From Bos javanicus (lineage: Eukaryota; Chordata; Mammalia; Artiodactyla; Bovidae), in assembly GCF_032452875.1 (NCBI RefSeq), contig NC_083868.1, forward strand, positions 98,390,537 to 98,454,536: DNA of 64,000 nucleotides. The letters are read 5' to 3'. Position numbers and translations under genes: made by a program. Under the pieces are notes generated by a model. It had not been told where the DNA came from. It searched no databases and saw nothing but the letters and a program-made list of their open reading frames with translations. This document shows positions 22,658 through 33,400 of the stretch, one piece after another; position 1 is the first letter of the stretch, and each line of letters begins with the position of its first letter.

Positions 22658-22742
22658 ATGGAAGGCTGTAAATTTATATGTGGATTTTTGACTGGGCATG
22701 GAGTTGAGACCAGTAACTCTTAGGCTGTTCAAGCGTCAACTG

Positions 22743-23165
22743 TGTATAGTCCTCCCAATACCCTGGTTTTCTAGTTGTTTAACACAAGAGGGTAAATCTA
22801 GGTCTGTTGCTTCATCTTGTATACAAGACTAAGTCAATATATATTTTTATGATGGAAAATTAAGCTTTTGAAAAGAGATATTCATCTACTAAAATGAACT
22901 AAGCTAAGAAAATTACTTAACTTGATCTAAGCCTTAGTTTTCTTGCACATAAAGTATTAATGCTTTCCTACTTGATGATTGGATTGCAATTAGGTTCCAA
23001 TGTGACAGAAGAAATTCTTTGTAAACTGTAAAGCCCTGTGCAAATAACAATGTTGAGAATGGTGGTTTGGATGGGGTGATGGAAATGTTGATGATTGTTT
23101 CATTTCCATAACTATTCAAAGACTAAGACTATGTTTTAGAAATATTTACTTACAAAAAAAATCAT
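22743..23165. other. Unique AT-rich sequence
   Basis: Nothing recognised. Confidence 0.4.
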
Positions 23166-23580
23166 GTGAATAATAAGAACAACACACACTCTGGGTCTTA
23201 TGCAGGCACAAACAGCATCTTTCTCCAAAGTGGTTTTAAACAAAGAGAGAGTGTATTTACTTTCTACTTGGGAAGGCCCGGTGGGCCAAGTGCAGCCAAG
23301 TTTTGCATTTCAGTGTTCTCAGTCTCTCTGTATGTCTCCAGCTCTCTTGCCTCTGCTCTGCTTCCTTCTGAGTTTCTCCAGGTGGCAGCAAGATGGTCGT
23401 CGGCAAGTCGATCTCATAGTCTAACAGCTTGGCAAAATGAGTAGACAGAATGAATCTTTCAACAATTGTTCCGGCAGAAAAGTTCTGAATCTTATTTGGG
23501 TAATTTTCCCTTTTTCTGAACCAATCACCGTGACCAGGATAAAGTAATGTTCTAATTGACTGGTCTCTTAAATCAGGGAC
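23166..23580. repeat. Possible ancient interspersed repeat, class uncertain
   Basis: The block around 'ctctcttgcctctgctctgc', 'gcagcaagatggtcgtcggc' and 'ctgaaccaatcaccgtgacc' resembles an old mammalian interspersed repeat that I recall but cannot name. It has more GC and CpG than its surroundings. Two overlapping open frames (23166-23444, 23200-23424) have no recognisable domain. Confidence 0.35.
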
Positions 23581-23933
23581 GTTTTATTAGATCCTGAAGA
23601 TTCAAAACGCAACAGAATATGATCTTTCAGATTTAGTATTTCTAAGGTACAATAAGTCACAAAGGAGAGGAGTTTTACTCAATTAGTGATCAGGGAGAAG
23701 GCCATAATATGTTTTACATGTTTTAATATTTTCTTTAGCATCCTTGCTTGCTACTATAATACCCTGTGCCACTTTTGCAATGTAGATAAATAGGAAAACA
23801 GGCAATAAGAAACAAGCAAGCTTTGACCAAAGAATCTACATAGCAATGGAAAAATGCTAAATCAGAACACTACAAAAATTACATGAATACAAGGGAAAAA
23901 CAATACTAGCATTGTCTTCTCTCCTGTTCTTCA
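23581..23933. other. Unique AT-rich sequence
   Basis: Nothing recognised. Confidence 0.4.
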
Positions 23934-24044
23934 GTTCAGTTCAGTTGCTCAGTCGTGTCGACTCTTTGTGACCCCGTGAATCGCAGCACGCCAGGCCTCC
24001 CTGTCCATCACCAACTCCTGGAGTTCACTCAGACTCACATCCAT
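23934..24044 (-). repeat. BovB 3'-terminal fragment
   Basis: (TTCAG)n terminus followed by 'ttgctcagtcgtgtcgactc' and 'gaatcgcagcacgccaggcc'. It stops at 'gactcacatccatgg'. Only the last 110 bp of the element, with little divergence. Confidence 0.93.
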
Positions 24045-24177
24045 GGTAATATAATTAAGTATTTTTAAAATACTATCTACATTGTTGCTTTTCTCATTTG
24101 TGTCTTATCTCCAATACTAGATGGTTAACTACTTGAAGGCATGAAAGATCCTGCATTTTCACAAGTCCCAGGACAAT

Positions 24178-24387
24178 TGTTGTTGAGTTACTGAGTCATG
24201 TCTGACTCTTTTGCGACCCCATGGAAAGTGTAGCCCGCCAGCCTCCTTCACCTGTGGGATTTCTCAGGCAAGAATATTGAAGTAGGTTTCCATTGGCTTC
24301 TCCAAGGATCTTCCTGACCCAGGGATCACACCTGCATCTCCTACCTTGGCAGGCGGATTCTTTACCACTGAGCCACCTGGGAAGTCC
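24178..24387 (-). repeat. Bov-tA SINE with 11-bp target duplication
   Basis: Full-length antisense Bov-tA. The perfect duplication 'cccaggacaat' flanks it at 24167-24177 and 24388-24398. Confidence 0.95.
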
Positions 24388-24474
24388 CCCAGGACAATAC
24401 CTTACCCACATTGGGATGCCAATGAGTTATTTGTTGAATGAATGAATAGCTAATAATTTATGGTGTGTGAGGTA

Positions 24475-24655
24475 TTATTCTAACTACTTTACATATATTT
24501 ACTCATGATATCTGATAAGATAGATTGCACTTATTCCTTATTTTATTAATTGAGGAAATTAATGCACAGAGAGATTGTTACCTGCTCAAGAGCTTGTAAT
24601 TAAGAACCAGGTTTCGAACCCAGGCAACTTGATTCCAGACTGCTCTATCTGTTGC
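24475..24655 (+). repeat. MIR ancient SINE
   Basis: 'ctaactactttacatatatt', 'gaggaaattaatgcacagag', 'aagaaccaggtttcgaaccc' and 'cttgattccagactgc' follow the MIR core in order. Confidence 0.8.
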
Positions 24656-25154
24656 CTAAAAAAAGATACTGAAATAATACTTTATTAAAGAATAGAAGAC
24701 AAAAAAGAAAAATGCATATTGTACGTTGTAATAGTCAACAGCCATCAGCCACATATGAAGGAAAGAGAAAACATAGCTTAGAAACTGTCAAAGCACAAGG
24801 GTTTTACCCATTAGTTAGATGAGTCAAATGATGATGAAAGTAAAATCTTCAATGGTGCACCTGAGTGATTGTTAGTATTATATGAAGGCTGAGAAATGAT
24901 TCTTTCTTTGTTCTTAGGTAGCCATGTAGAAATAAAAAAAAATTGGTAACAGATTGCTTCAACTCTTTGTGAAGCAAAGGAACCACATTCTGAATTCATT
25001 AGACAACAATTACTTGATTCCTACAATAAAGCTATTCCTCATCTATTGAAGAGGAAATTGAAGATTTTAAAAATAGCAAGAATAATGGCAGTAGCAGCTG
25101 GCAAGTACAGGACCACCAATAGAGCAATCTACGACTCTTGCAACCACCTCTGAA
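24656..25154. other. Unique AT-rich sequence
   Basis: Nothing recognised. Confidence 0.4.
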
Positions 25155-25501
25155 GTTTCATTTATTTATTTACTTATTTTTGGCTGTGTTGAGTCTCTGT
25201 TTCTACTCGAGCCTTTCTCGAGCTGAGGCAAGTGGGGATTACTCTCTAGCTGCAGTGCGGTGCAGGCTTATTGTGATGGCTTCTGTTTTTGGGAGCACCA
25301 GCTCTAGACTGTGCGAGCTTCAGCAGCTGCAGCACATGGGCTCTCAGTAGTTGTGGCTCCCAGGGTCTAGAACACAGGCTGAATAGTTGTGGCTTATGGG
25401 CTTAGTTGCTCTGTGGCGTGTGGGATCTTCCTGGACCAGGGATCAGACTTGTGTCTCCTGCATTGATAGGTGGCTCCCACTGAGCCACCAGAGAGGCCCC
25501 T
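25155..25501 (-). repeat. CHR-1-type SINE, antisense
   Basis: The + strand starts with a TTTA-repeat tail ('atttatttatttacttattt') and 'ggctgtgttgagtctctg'. It passes through the long CHR-1 body ('tctagactgtgcgagcttca', 'ctcagtagttgtggctccca') to the tRNA-like head ('gggatcagacttgtgtctcc', 'ccactgagccacc'). About 345 bp. Confidence 0.88.
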
Positions 25502-25745
25502 GGAGTTATTTTTATTGCTTGTCTCTTTGGTCTATGATTATTGTTTTTATGTTAACTCTTATGTTGGAATAACTTGGGTTAAATCTAGCTGATAACCATG
25601 GAAAAATTATAATTTGAGTAGTTTCTCTGTGTTACCCTTTTCTTTCTTTTTCTTTGAGTATTGTCCTAGTAAATACTTGTCTCTAAGTTACTGAAAAATA
25701 AACTTAAGCTGAAATATTAATAAAATTATTTTACTTGTGTTAAAG

Positions 25746-25925
25746 GGCTTCCCTGGTGGCTCAGTGGTAAAGAATCTGCCTGGCAATGCAGGAAACACAG
25801 GTTCTATCCCTGGGTAGGGAAGATCCCCTGGAGAAGCAAGTGGCAAGAATCCTGGAGTGGACTGGCGGGCTACAGTCCATGGAGTTGTGAAAGAGTCAGA
25901 TATGACTTAGCAACTAAACAACAAT
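25746..25925 (+). repeat. Bov-tA SINE with internal deletion
   Basis: Head 'gggcttccctggtggctcag' to tail 'cttagcaactaaacaacaat'. The Bov-A body lacks the piece between 'gagaagcaagtggcaagaat' and 'ggcgggctacagtccatgg' that full copies carry. The flanks 'acttgtgttaaag' and 'acttatgttaaag' (about 25733-25745 and 25926-25938) form the target duplication. Confidence 0.92.
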
Positions 25926-26343
25926 AACTTATGTTAAAGGAAGTTTAGAGGTAGGACAATAATCTTTTTGCTCTTATGCCATAGTATTAGCTTTTCAGAC
26001 TGATTCTTCTCTTGGTCACAGGATGGCTGCCAGGAGCAAATGCCATCCTTATTCATGGAAAATGGGTAAAAGAGTCTGGCTACCTGTGAGAATATCTTGA
26101 GAGATGGAAAGAACATATTACACAGAAATAAATTACTAAAGACCATGAAGTCTTTGATTCAATAATGAATACAACCACAGTTAAATTCATGAACCATAAA
26201 TTGCAAAGCTACCTAATTACAAAATTTAATGAAAAACCTGCTGAAATAAGATTTTAGAAAATCTGAAGCACTGGATTAAGTATTAGACTTTTGCTGGGGG
26301 GTGGGGAGAGATAATCTTAGAGGGAAAAAATGTACATGTCTAT

Positions 26344-26559
26344 GAAGTGAAGTGAAGTGAAGTCGCTCAGTCGTGTCCAACTCTTTGCGACCCCATGGAC
26401 TGTAGCCTACCAGGCTCCTCCGTCCCTGGGATTCTCCAGGCAGGAATACTGGAGTGGGTTGCCATTTCCTTCTCCAGGAGATCTTCCCAACCCAGGGATC
26501 GAACCTGGGTCTCCCGTATTGCAGGCAGACACTTTACCATCTGAGCCACAAGGGAAGTC
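26344..26559 (-). repeat. Bov-tA SINE with target duplication
   Basis: Antisense, starting on + with the tail (GAAGT)n and ending at 'gagccacaagggaagtc'. The flanks 'tgtacatgtctat' (26331-26343) and 'tgtacatatctat' (26560-26572) differ at one position. The internal promoter region is well preserved. Confidence 0.95.
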
Positions 26560-26572
26560 TGTACATATCTAT

Positions 26573-26598
26573 CAGATTAGATCAGTCGCTCAGTAATC
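26573..26598 (-). repeat. BovB 3'-terminal stub
   Basis: 'cagattagatcagtcgctca' is the extreme BovB 3' end, only about 25 bp, directly after the SINE target duplication. Very short, so this could be chance or a severely truncated insertion. Confidence 0.5.
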
Positions 26599-26776
26599 AT
26601 AAAAGAGTTTCAGCCTATTTTGAGTGAAAAAGCAGAGTGTTCCTATGATACTCAAGTTTACTTTAAAACTTACCTTTTAACGAGTGACTTGAATTATTGA
26701 GACAAATTGAGTCGTTCAATTTGTTGTAGAGAATTGTGTTTGTTCTGTCAGCATTGTAAACACTTTGTTCTTCAAG

Positions 26777-26845
26777 GTTAATTTTGCTTACCAACCTTGT
26801 GACGCATACATGATGACCACACTCGTCCTAACGATAAATCAGAAG
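26777..26845 (+). other. Candidate 69-bp internal exon
   Basis: The segment is preceded by 'ctttgttcttcaag' (acceptor-like) and followed by a strong donor-like 'AAG|GTAAGAG'. The intervening 69 bp equal 23 codons. Only the first frame is open: it begins V-N-F-A-Y-Q-P-C-D-A-Y and ends I-N-Q-K. The other two frames contain stops. Four CpGs occur within the segment and CpG is otherwise scarce nearby, which fits constraint. I do not recognise the peptide. Splice-like pairs this close arise by chance, so this remains a candidate. If it is real, the window is intronic and the gene is on the + strand. Confidence 0.3.
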
Positions 26846-28037
26846 GTAAGAGTTGAATATTTTCTTATTGAGTCAGAAACATATTTTGAAAGCATTTCTT
26901 TTCATGTAATGGAATGCTCAACTAACAATTAAAATAAGTGACTAACAGATTTATTTAAAAACACAATGAAAAATCTTATTTTCCTGTACCTAGAAGTCTT
27001 CAGCATGCCACTTATATTTTATTAGTTGCACACACATACATCACAGAATTTTATTAGTACGAGGTTAAAAAATTGTTTTTTTATTAATCTGTTGTACTCT
27101 GGTTTGTGAAATCTTGGATAAATAAGATTGCCTTCAACTTTTAGAGTTGGGTTAAATGCTATCAATAATGTAAGTTATACATTCAGGGATCTTATCATCT
27201 ATTTTAGAAAAAAATATCCATCCATGAGCAATAGATAATTTAAAACTGTTAGTAGTTAACCCCAAATTCTGTGCTGGAGATTTCAGTGTACAGGATATGT
27301 TCAAACAAACCATTAGGCTCAGTATAAGCTAGCGTCTCCTTGTCTCTGAAACTCCCTCCAGTCTAGCAGTTTTGATGAAGGCTCTAAATGGAAATAACTA
27401 GTCATGTGTATTTGGCATTAGCATGTAGGTTCATAAACAAAGGAAAGGACTTTGAGAGTTGTATGTTTAACCAAAGTTAATATAAAATAGCAAAGATTAG
27501 ATTAAAATCTAAAAAATCAAGGGAGAGATTCTGTCAACTCATTCTAAAGACACTCACTGAGTAAAGGACTGTGAACTTTATAAAATAAATACTATAAAAT
27601 ATAAATATGAAATACATAGTTTATTTCTAGATTCCTGATAATTTTGATCTTATATCAGTTTATGTCTGTGATGTCATTTTTTTAAAGAAAAATAGGAAAT
27701 TTTCATACTTCCAGGAGGGAAAAATCCTTTAGCTTAAAGTCAAATACTTCAAACCGTCAATCAACAGTGTCAGAAGCCATGGGAAATCAATAATAAATAA
27801 AACATATAATCCTTGTTCTCAAAAGTTTGTCATCTAGTGAGGGAGAAAATAATGAGGTATTTAAATTCACAGAAAAGTAGTATTAATAAAAAAGTAAATC
27901 ACATCTTACAAAAATGTTTACTAATTCCAAAGTGGTTTTAAAAATCTAAAGTAATTCTTCTGAGATGTGTTTTACTTGCTTGATTTTAGACATGGGTTAC
28001 ACCAGGGTATTCTTGAACCTGGGAAGTAAGTTACTAG
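26846..28037. other. Unique AT-rich sequence
   Basis: No repeat or gene recognised. Confidence 0.4.
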
Positions 28038-28205
28038 ATCAGTCAGTCAGTTCAGTCACAGTCGTGTCCGACTTTGCGACCCCATGGACTGCAGCACACC
28101 AGGCCTCCCTGTCCATCACCAACTCCTGGAGTTTACTAAAACTCATGTCCATTGAGTCAGTGATGCCATCCAATCATCTTATCCTCTGTTGTCCCCTTCT
28201 CCTCA
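28038..28205 (-). repeat. BovB 3'-terminal fragment
   Basis: 'gatcagtcagtcagttcagt', then 'gcagcacaccaggcctccct' and 'cattgagtcagtgatgccat'. It ends after 'gttgtccccttctcct'. About 165 bp. Confidence 0.92.
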
Positions 28206-28383
28206 TTTTACTAGATAGTTATTTTTAACATTTATTTCCTCTCTTGAGTCTAAGAATCTTACACCCAGGAGTTAGGACAACCTTAGAACATTTTCTATAG
28301 AGATTCTATAGGAAATTCTTCAGAAACTTTTACATATACTTGGCTCTCAAGATCCTATTCACTTAACACTGTTTCTATTCTAA

Positions 28384-28594
28384 GTGAAAGTGAAGTCGCT
28401 CAGTCGTGTCCAACTCTTTGAGACCCCATGGACTATAGCCTACCAGGCTCCTCCATCCATGGGATTTTCCAGGCAAGAGTACTGGAGTGGGGTGCCATTT
28501 CCTTCTCCAAGAGATCTTCCCAACCTAGGAATTGAACTGGGGTCTCCCGCATTGTAGGAAGATGCTTTCCCATCTGAGCCACCAGGGAAGTCTA
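28384..28594 (-). repeat. Bov-tA SINE with 12-bp target duplication
   Basis: Antisense full-length copy. A perfect duplication 'attctaagtgaa' lies at 28377-28388 and 28595-28606; the left copy overlaps the start of the SINE tail. Confidence 0.94.
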
Positions 28595-28606
28595 ATTCTA
28601 AGTGAA

Positions 28607-30229
28607 GGTCAAATATAATTTGAACTTTTCATTAGGGTTTGCCCTGTCTTTGACATTTTCTTTTAAATGTGAAGTGGTCTTAAAAGGTCTGCAAAGAGTA
28701 TCTATCCTTCTTATACCCTGTCCTAGTCCCCCCAGACATTTGAGTTGGCTTACAAACCAAAGAAATGGAGAAAAAGGAAAATAAGAGAGGTGAGCAAGCA
28801 AGAATAGAGTAAGTGCTTTGAAGAGGATGCAAAAGTCTGTTTTTGCTTTACTTTGTTTTTCTGACGAGAGAAAGAGAAGAAAAACCATTTACTCTTCTGC
28901 CCAGATCACATTTAAGTTATGAGTTTGTGGTGGAGGAGGTGAAAATAAAATAAAGAATTCCTGAGTCTCCATCCTGTGCTCTAACCGCTAGACTGCTGCT
29001 CCCTGCTTAGTTTTCAGAAATGTATTTCATCCATACTAAACTTGTTTGATACATAAAATGAGTTTAATAAACTTAAAAGTCGTATAAAAATAAAATATGA
29101 TTTATCAGTCAAAAGAATTTCCTGGCTAAGGGTGCACAGCCTTACCTTAGGAACATGCCCCAAACCACAGCGTTTCTCTAACGGTGCCTTTTAAAAATTC
29201 CTGACCTCCCACCACCTCTGTTCTCACAGATTTCCCCTGTTTTAGCAGTACTCCATTCCATCAAATAGCTTTCAGTGGCATTATTTATTTGGGTAAAAAC
29301 AACAGGAGCGTCGATGAGGGACTCATCAATTACAACTCAGACAGAAAAATGACTAGAATTATCTGGTTCTGGAGTTACTTTCTTTTTCACTTCATAAAAC
29401 ATCCCCAACATTCATCACACGTCAACTTCCTGATTGCATTTCAACCTGACCATTGTGTTTGTCAGTTCGAATAACTTTTACAGCCCTGTCTCTGTCTGAA
29501 GCTGCTGATGGTGCCTTGGGTTTTACCCCTTCATCTTCCGGCTTCAGCATGAGAAGCCGGCTTCACTGGAAGTTCCCCCTGCTCTCCCTTACTGCCATGT
29601 CACCCTGTGCCCCAAAGTCAGAGCCCTGGAAGAAGAATGGCACTGAGGGGGAAAAGTTGGGGCCCAAGGGCTAAGTGGTAGGTGTGGGGTGAGTTGGAAA
29701 TGTGCTTCTAGACTGGTCAGAGCACCTTAACTGGGGGAATCTGATAAAAGTAGACAACAGCACTGATCTGTGAGTGACTTCAGTAATCTGAGTGGTAATT
29801 TAGTGCCTCTGACCTCAATCCCCTCCTCTCTTTAAAAACAGCAGCAATAACAGAAAAGATAATGTCCACCTCATGTACCTCACTGAGTTTGCCCCAGTAC
29901 GATGGCTTGGGGTTAGTGGCCTTGAGTTCAGTTACATAGCCCCTGTTCTCCCTACCCTACCCTACACCAGCCCCTGCAAAGGTAGCTGGTATCTATGGAC
30001 AGCTATGATAGGAAGGCTCTTGTCTACTGCCCCCATACCACATTTCCTGTTTAAAACAAAAACTCACTTTTTACCATTTCCCTCTTTCTTTGATCTGTGA
30101 ATGTTTTTGTGATAGTTTGGATACTGGTAGTGTAGAAAGAGTTATCCCAAGGTGTTTCTCTTGCAGGAAAAGATTTAAGACATCTGTGGATGACGCGCTA
30201 AGGCAGACCTTGGCAACCTCTCTTCCATT
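28607..30229. other. Repeat-poor unique region
   Basis: More than 1.5 kb without recognised repeats. At 29450-29700 the GC content rises, and an 8-bp stem (29538-29545 with 29553-29560, sequence CCGGCTTC) is present. Open frames at 29453-29674 and 29873-30100 show no family resemblance or convincing splice context. Confidence 0.45.
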
Positions 30230-30475
30230 TCCGGGTTGGCTCATTGTTTACCTAATTGCCAGTAATAATATTTCATTGTGTAAAGAATGTTGGCACCAGG
30301 GGCCCAGGTTCCAGTTTATTGATGGCTCAGAGTTTATGAATTGATGCCCTCAGCAGGTTGCTGCCCTGATGAATGGCAATTACTGTGACTCCCACAGAGG
30401 CAATTGTAGCCAGAGCATTTACTCCTTTCAAATAATTGCCCCCAAGAAGCTGAACAGGTAATTGTAACATCTGAA
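30230..30475. promoter_or_regulatory. Candidate enhancer with clustered TAATTG motifs
   Basis: In a repeat-free stretch, homeodomain-type TAATTG/CAATTA cores or close variants recur: 'cctaattgccag' (about 30252), 'ggcaattactgtg' (30376), 'aggcaattgtagcc' (about 30399), 'aaataattgccccc' (about 30431) and 'ggtaattgtaac' (30458). 'tgtttac', a forkhead-type core, lies near 30246. Homotypic clustering outside repeats is typical of developmental enhancers. The function is inference only. Confidence 0.3.
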
Positions 30476-31759
30476 AACCATGCTTTTGGCTCAGAATCAA
30501 AGAGTGTTAGTCTCCATAACAGAGGTGTTTTGGAATGACCCAAAAGAGTTGTTAAAGAACGGTCTCCAGAGTGTTTAATTTTAAGATGAATTGAAGCAAC
30601 CTTAGCAAGAACCCCAGTCCCCCCACCCATGAAAATTAACATGCTGTAAAGACACCCAAGTAACAGGTATGGGTGCCCACCTTTTTAAAGTTGTAATACC
30701 TTATGGTGATTGGTTGATTTTAGCCTTTACCTAAATTACTTTTCCTTAAAGTGCTTTAAGCACTCTGTTCCAGCCAAACTAATCTGCTTATTAACCCCCC
30801 AAATGTTACACGTTCATTATAGCCACTGAATATTTGTTCAGACCATTCTTTAATACCATTTGATAAATGTTTGCAATGAAAAAATGACAAAAAGAGTAAG
30901 TTATTTGAAATACAATTTAATTTTGCCCTGTGATTTAGGTGAGTTTAGTTAATTACTAAAAGCTCTTTTGTTCAGTTAGTCCTTGGGGCACCCATATGTC
31001 TTCTATAGTATCAAAAGGCTATCAAAGTTACACCTTCTACTCTATTTATTCTGGTGCCATAAGAGAAATGGTAAATACTCACGTAGTATAGCTTCTTTGC
31101 TTAAAGTTAGCTTTGAGAAAAATACTGTACCCAATGGGAAAGAAATATAATGAGAATAACCTATGCTGGTTTTTGGAGGACAAAAAGAAAGAGTAACAAA
31201 AAAAGGAGGTAAGTACAGAGACACACCTACAACTTTGAGGTCTTTTGTGTGGAGGGAGAGCCAGAAGTAATTACAAGATGACACTGAGGAAAGGAAGGAA
31301 ATTATAAAAAAGAAGAAAAAGATCTTTCAAAATAAATAAAGATGTAGAAAGATCATAAACTAGTTTTGAAGTCTGAAATACTTGCTGTTTAAACATTTCT
31401 TCTCAAATTGTTGGCACTAAGTCCAATGTGTTGAAGAGAGAACAGCCAGGTATGCTCTCCTTAAAGGCCGTCCAAGCATTATCATTCAAAGTGGCAGGGG
31501 GTTAAAAAGTGTGTTCATATCACCATATTCCAGACTGATTAATAATGCCAAGGGGAATGATTAGAAGACTTCAAACTGAAATTACAAGTCAGTTCAGAAA
31601 AAATGATTAGAATGAAAATATAAAAAAGTGATTGTGAGAATAAATATAGGATAAAATTATGAACATGGATAAAATTAAATGTGAAGTAATTCTATAAACA
31701 CACATGCATGCATGCACAACTAGAAGGACCCAAAGATACCCAAATAAAGTTATAGTCAT
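30476..31759. other. Repeat-poor unique region
   Basis: Nothing recognised. AT-rich, with purine-rich tracts around 31185-31330. Confidence 0.4.
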
Positions 31760-31905
31760 CCATGGGCAGGGAAGAGCCCCTGGAGAAGTAAATGGCAGCC
31801 CACTCCAGTATTCTTGCCTGGTAAATTCCATGGACCTCAGAGGAGCTTGGCAGGCTACAGTCCATGGGGTTGTAAAGGGTCAGCCACAACTGAGCTACCA
31901 GACAC
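31760..31905 (+). repeat. Bov-tA SINE, 5'-truncated
   Basis: Starts at 'gggcagggaagagcccctgg' and runs through the Bov-A body with 'ggcaggctacagtccatggg' to a (CA)n tail. The tRNA head is absent. Confidence 0.88.
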
Positions 31906-31980
31906 ACACACACAGGCATGCAATCCTAGACATAAATTATGGAACTTAATTTACCGTAAGGTTTCAACACTTCCCTTCTT

Positions 31981-32030
31981 ATATAATCATGATCTTGTTC
32001 TGCCAATATAATCATGATCTTGTTCTGCCA
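31981..32030. repeat. Perfect 25-bp tandem duplication
   Basis: Two identical 25-bp units lie head to tail at 31981-32005 and 32006-32030. Each starts 'atataatcatgatc' and ends 'gttctgcca'. Confidence 0.97.
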
Positions 32031-32390
32031 ATTAGATGATTGGAACTGAGAGTTTTGTAGCTTCAGAACTAGGCATGAATTTTAGAGAGCATGTGTTCCA
32101 GACACCTGCCTTAAGGCAGGTAAATATCTGAACCAAGGATAACAAATGAGTTTTAACTTAGAGGCTAATTCCAGTCCATTTGTAGTTGACTGGCTAGAGC
32201 AATGTGTTAAGCTGGATTCTGAAATCCAACAGGAAGGAGTACTAAATCTGATGAGTACAACAGGGTCTGATTTGCTCAGGATCAGGAATAAGAATCAGGC
32301 ATGTATAAGGGTAGAGGCTGACTGGAATGTCATGCATTAGTCCTTCTCAGTCTAAACCATTTAGGTCTGAGGAAGGGAGCATAAAATATG

Positions 32391-32638
32391 TGCGTGCACA
32401 CTAAGTCGCTTCAGTTGTGTGCAGTCTTTGTGACCCTACGGACGGTAGCCCACTGGGCTTCTCTGTCCGTGGGATTTTCCAAGCAAGAATACTGGAGTAG
32501 GTTGCCTTGCCCTCCTCCATCTTCCCATCCTCTTCCTCTTCCCACCCCTCCTCTTCCCATCTCAGAGATCGAACCCGCATCTCTCATGTCTCCTGCATTT
32601 GCAGGTGGTTCTTTGCCACTGAGCCACCGGGGAAGCCC
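32391..32638 (-). repeat. Bov-tA SINE with an internal pyrimidine-tract expansion
   Basis: Antisense Bov-tA from 'cactaagtcgcttcagttgt' to 'gagccaccggggaagccc'. The usual 'ctccaggggatcttcc' junction is replaced by about 55 bp of C/T-only-like sequence at 32507-32562. Confidence 0.88.
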
Positions 32639-32859
32639 CAACATACATTGCAGATACTCAGTCAATAGGTATTCTAGGGTATAATTACATGGTGCAGATA
32701 TATTTAACTTGCATTTTCTTTGACCAAAATTGTCTTTTACGTCTTGAGAAAGTCTAAAAGTTTTTTTTGCCACAAAATCTTTACCCTTCATTGCATTAAG
32801 ATTAAGCAGTTTTAGGAAAAAAGAGGGGAAGGTATAGAAGCAAGAGACATATACTTTTT

Positions 32860-33400
32860 AAATTTTTTAAAAATTAATTTTCTTCAAGTATAGTTTTGGG
32901 CTTCCCTGATGGCTCAGACAGTAAAGAATCTGCCAGTAATGTGGGAGACCTGGGTTCCATCTCTGGGTTAGGATGATCCCCTAGAGGAGGAAATGGCAAC
33001 ACACTTCAGTATTCTTGCCTGGAAAATCCCATGGACAGAGGACCCTGGCAGGCTATAGTCCATGGGTTTGCAAAGAATTGGACATGACTGAGAGATTAAC
33101 ACTTTCACATTTTCTTTCATAGTTTATTTACAATGTTTTGCTAATTTTTTCTGTATAGTAAAGAGATTCAGTTATATACATTCTTTTCGCATTCCTTTCC
33201 ATTATGGTTTATCACTGGCATAGTGGATATAGTTCCTTGGGCTAAACAATAGGACCTTGTTGTTTATCCATTCCCTGTATAATAGTTTGCATCTGCTGAT
33301 CCCAAATTCCCAACCCATCCCTCCTCTACGTGCTCTCTCCCTTGGCAACCACAAGTCTGTTCTTTAAGAGATACATGTTCTTTAAGTGAATGACAAGTCA
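32860..33400 (-). repeat. L1 3' end, antisense, split by a SINE
   Basis: 'ttcttcaagtatagtt', then after the SINE 'tagtttatttacaatgtttt', 'agattcagttatatacattc', 'ataggaccttgttgtttatc' and 'cttggcaaccacaagtctgt'. This is the antisense 3' UTR of a ruminant L1, moderately young. Confidence 0.85.
32896..33117 (+). repeat. Bov-tA SINE inside L1
   Basis: Head 'gggcttccctgatggctcag', body, tail 'taacactttcacattttctt'. Short duplicated L1 sequence like 'tatagttt/catagttt' brackets it. Confidence 0.92.

Larger units (their letters stand above)
22265..22742 (+). mobile_element. Tigger-like (pogo/Tc1) non-autonomous DNA transposon
   Basis: The left end 'agttgactcttgaacaac' and the right end 'gttcaagcgtcaactg' are inverted copies. 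They match the 'GTTGACCCTTGAACAAC' termini of an old Tigger-group family. Interior pieces 'atgggtttgaactgcaaggg' and 'atatgtggatttttgactgg' also fit. The centre is replaced by a Bov-tA SINE and a shorter SINE stub. No transposase frame remains. Confidence 0.75.

Noticed and set aside
32411..32791. 126-codon minus-strand frame
   Set aside because: It runs through a Bov-tA SINE and its pyrimidine expansion, giving a Gly/Arg-rich low-complexity product.
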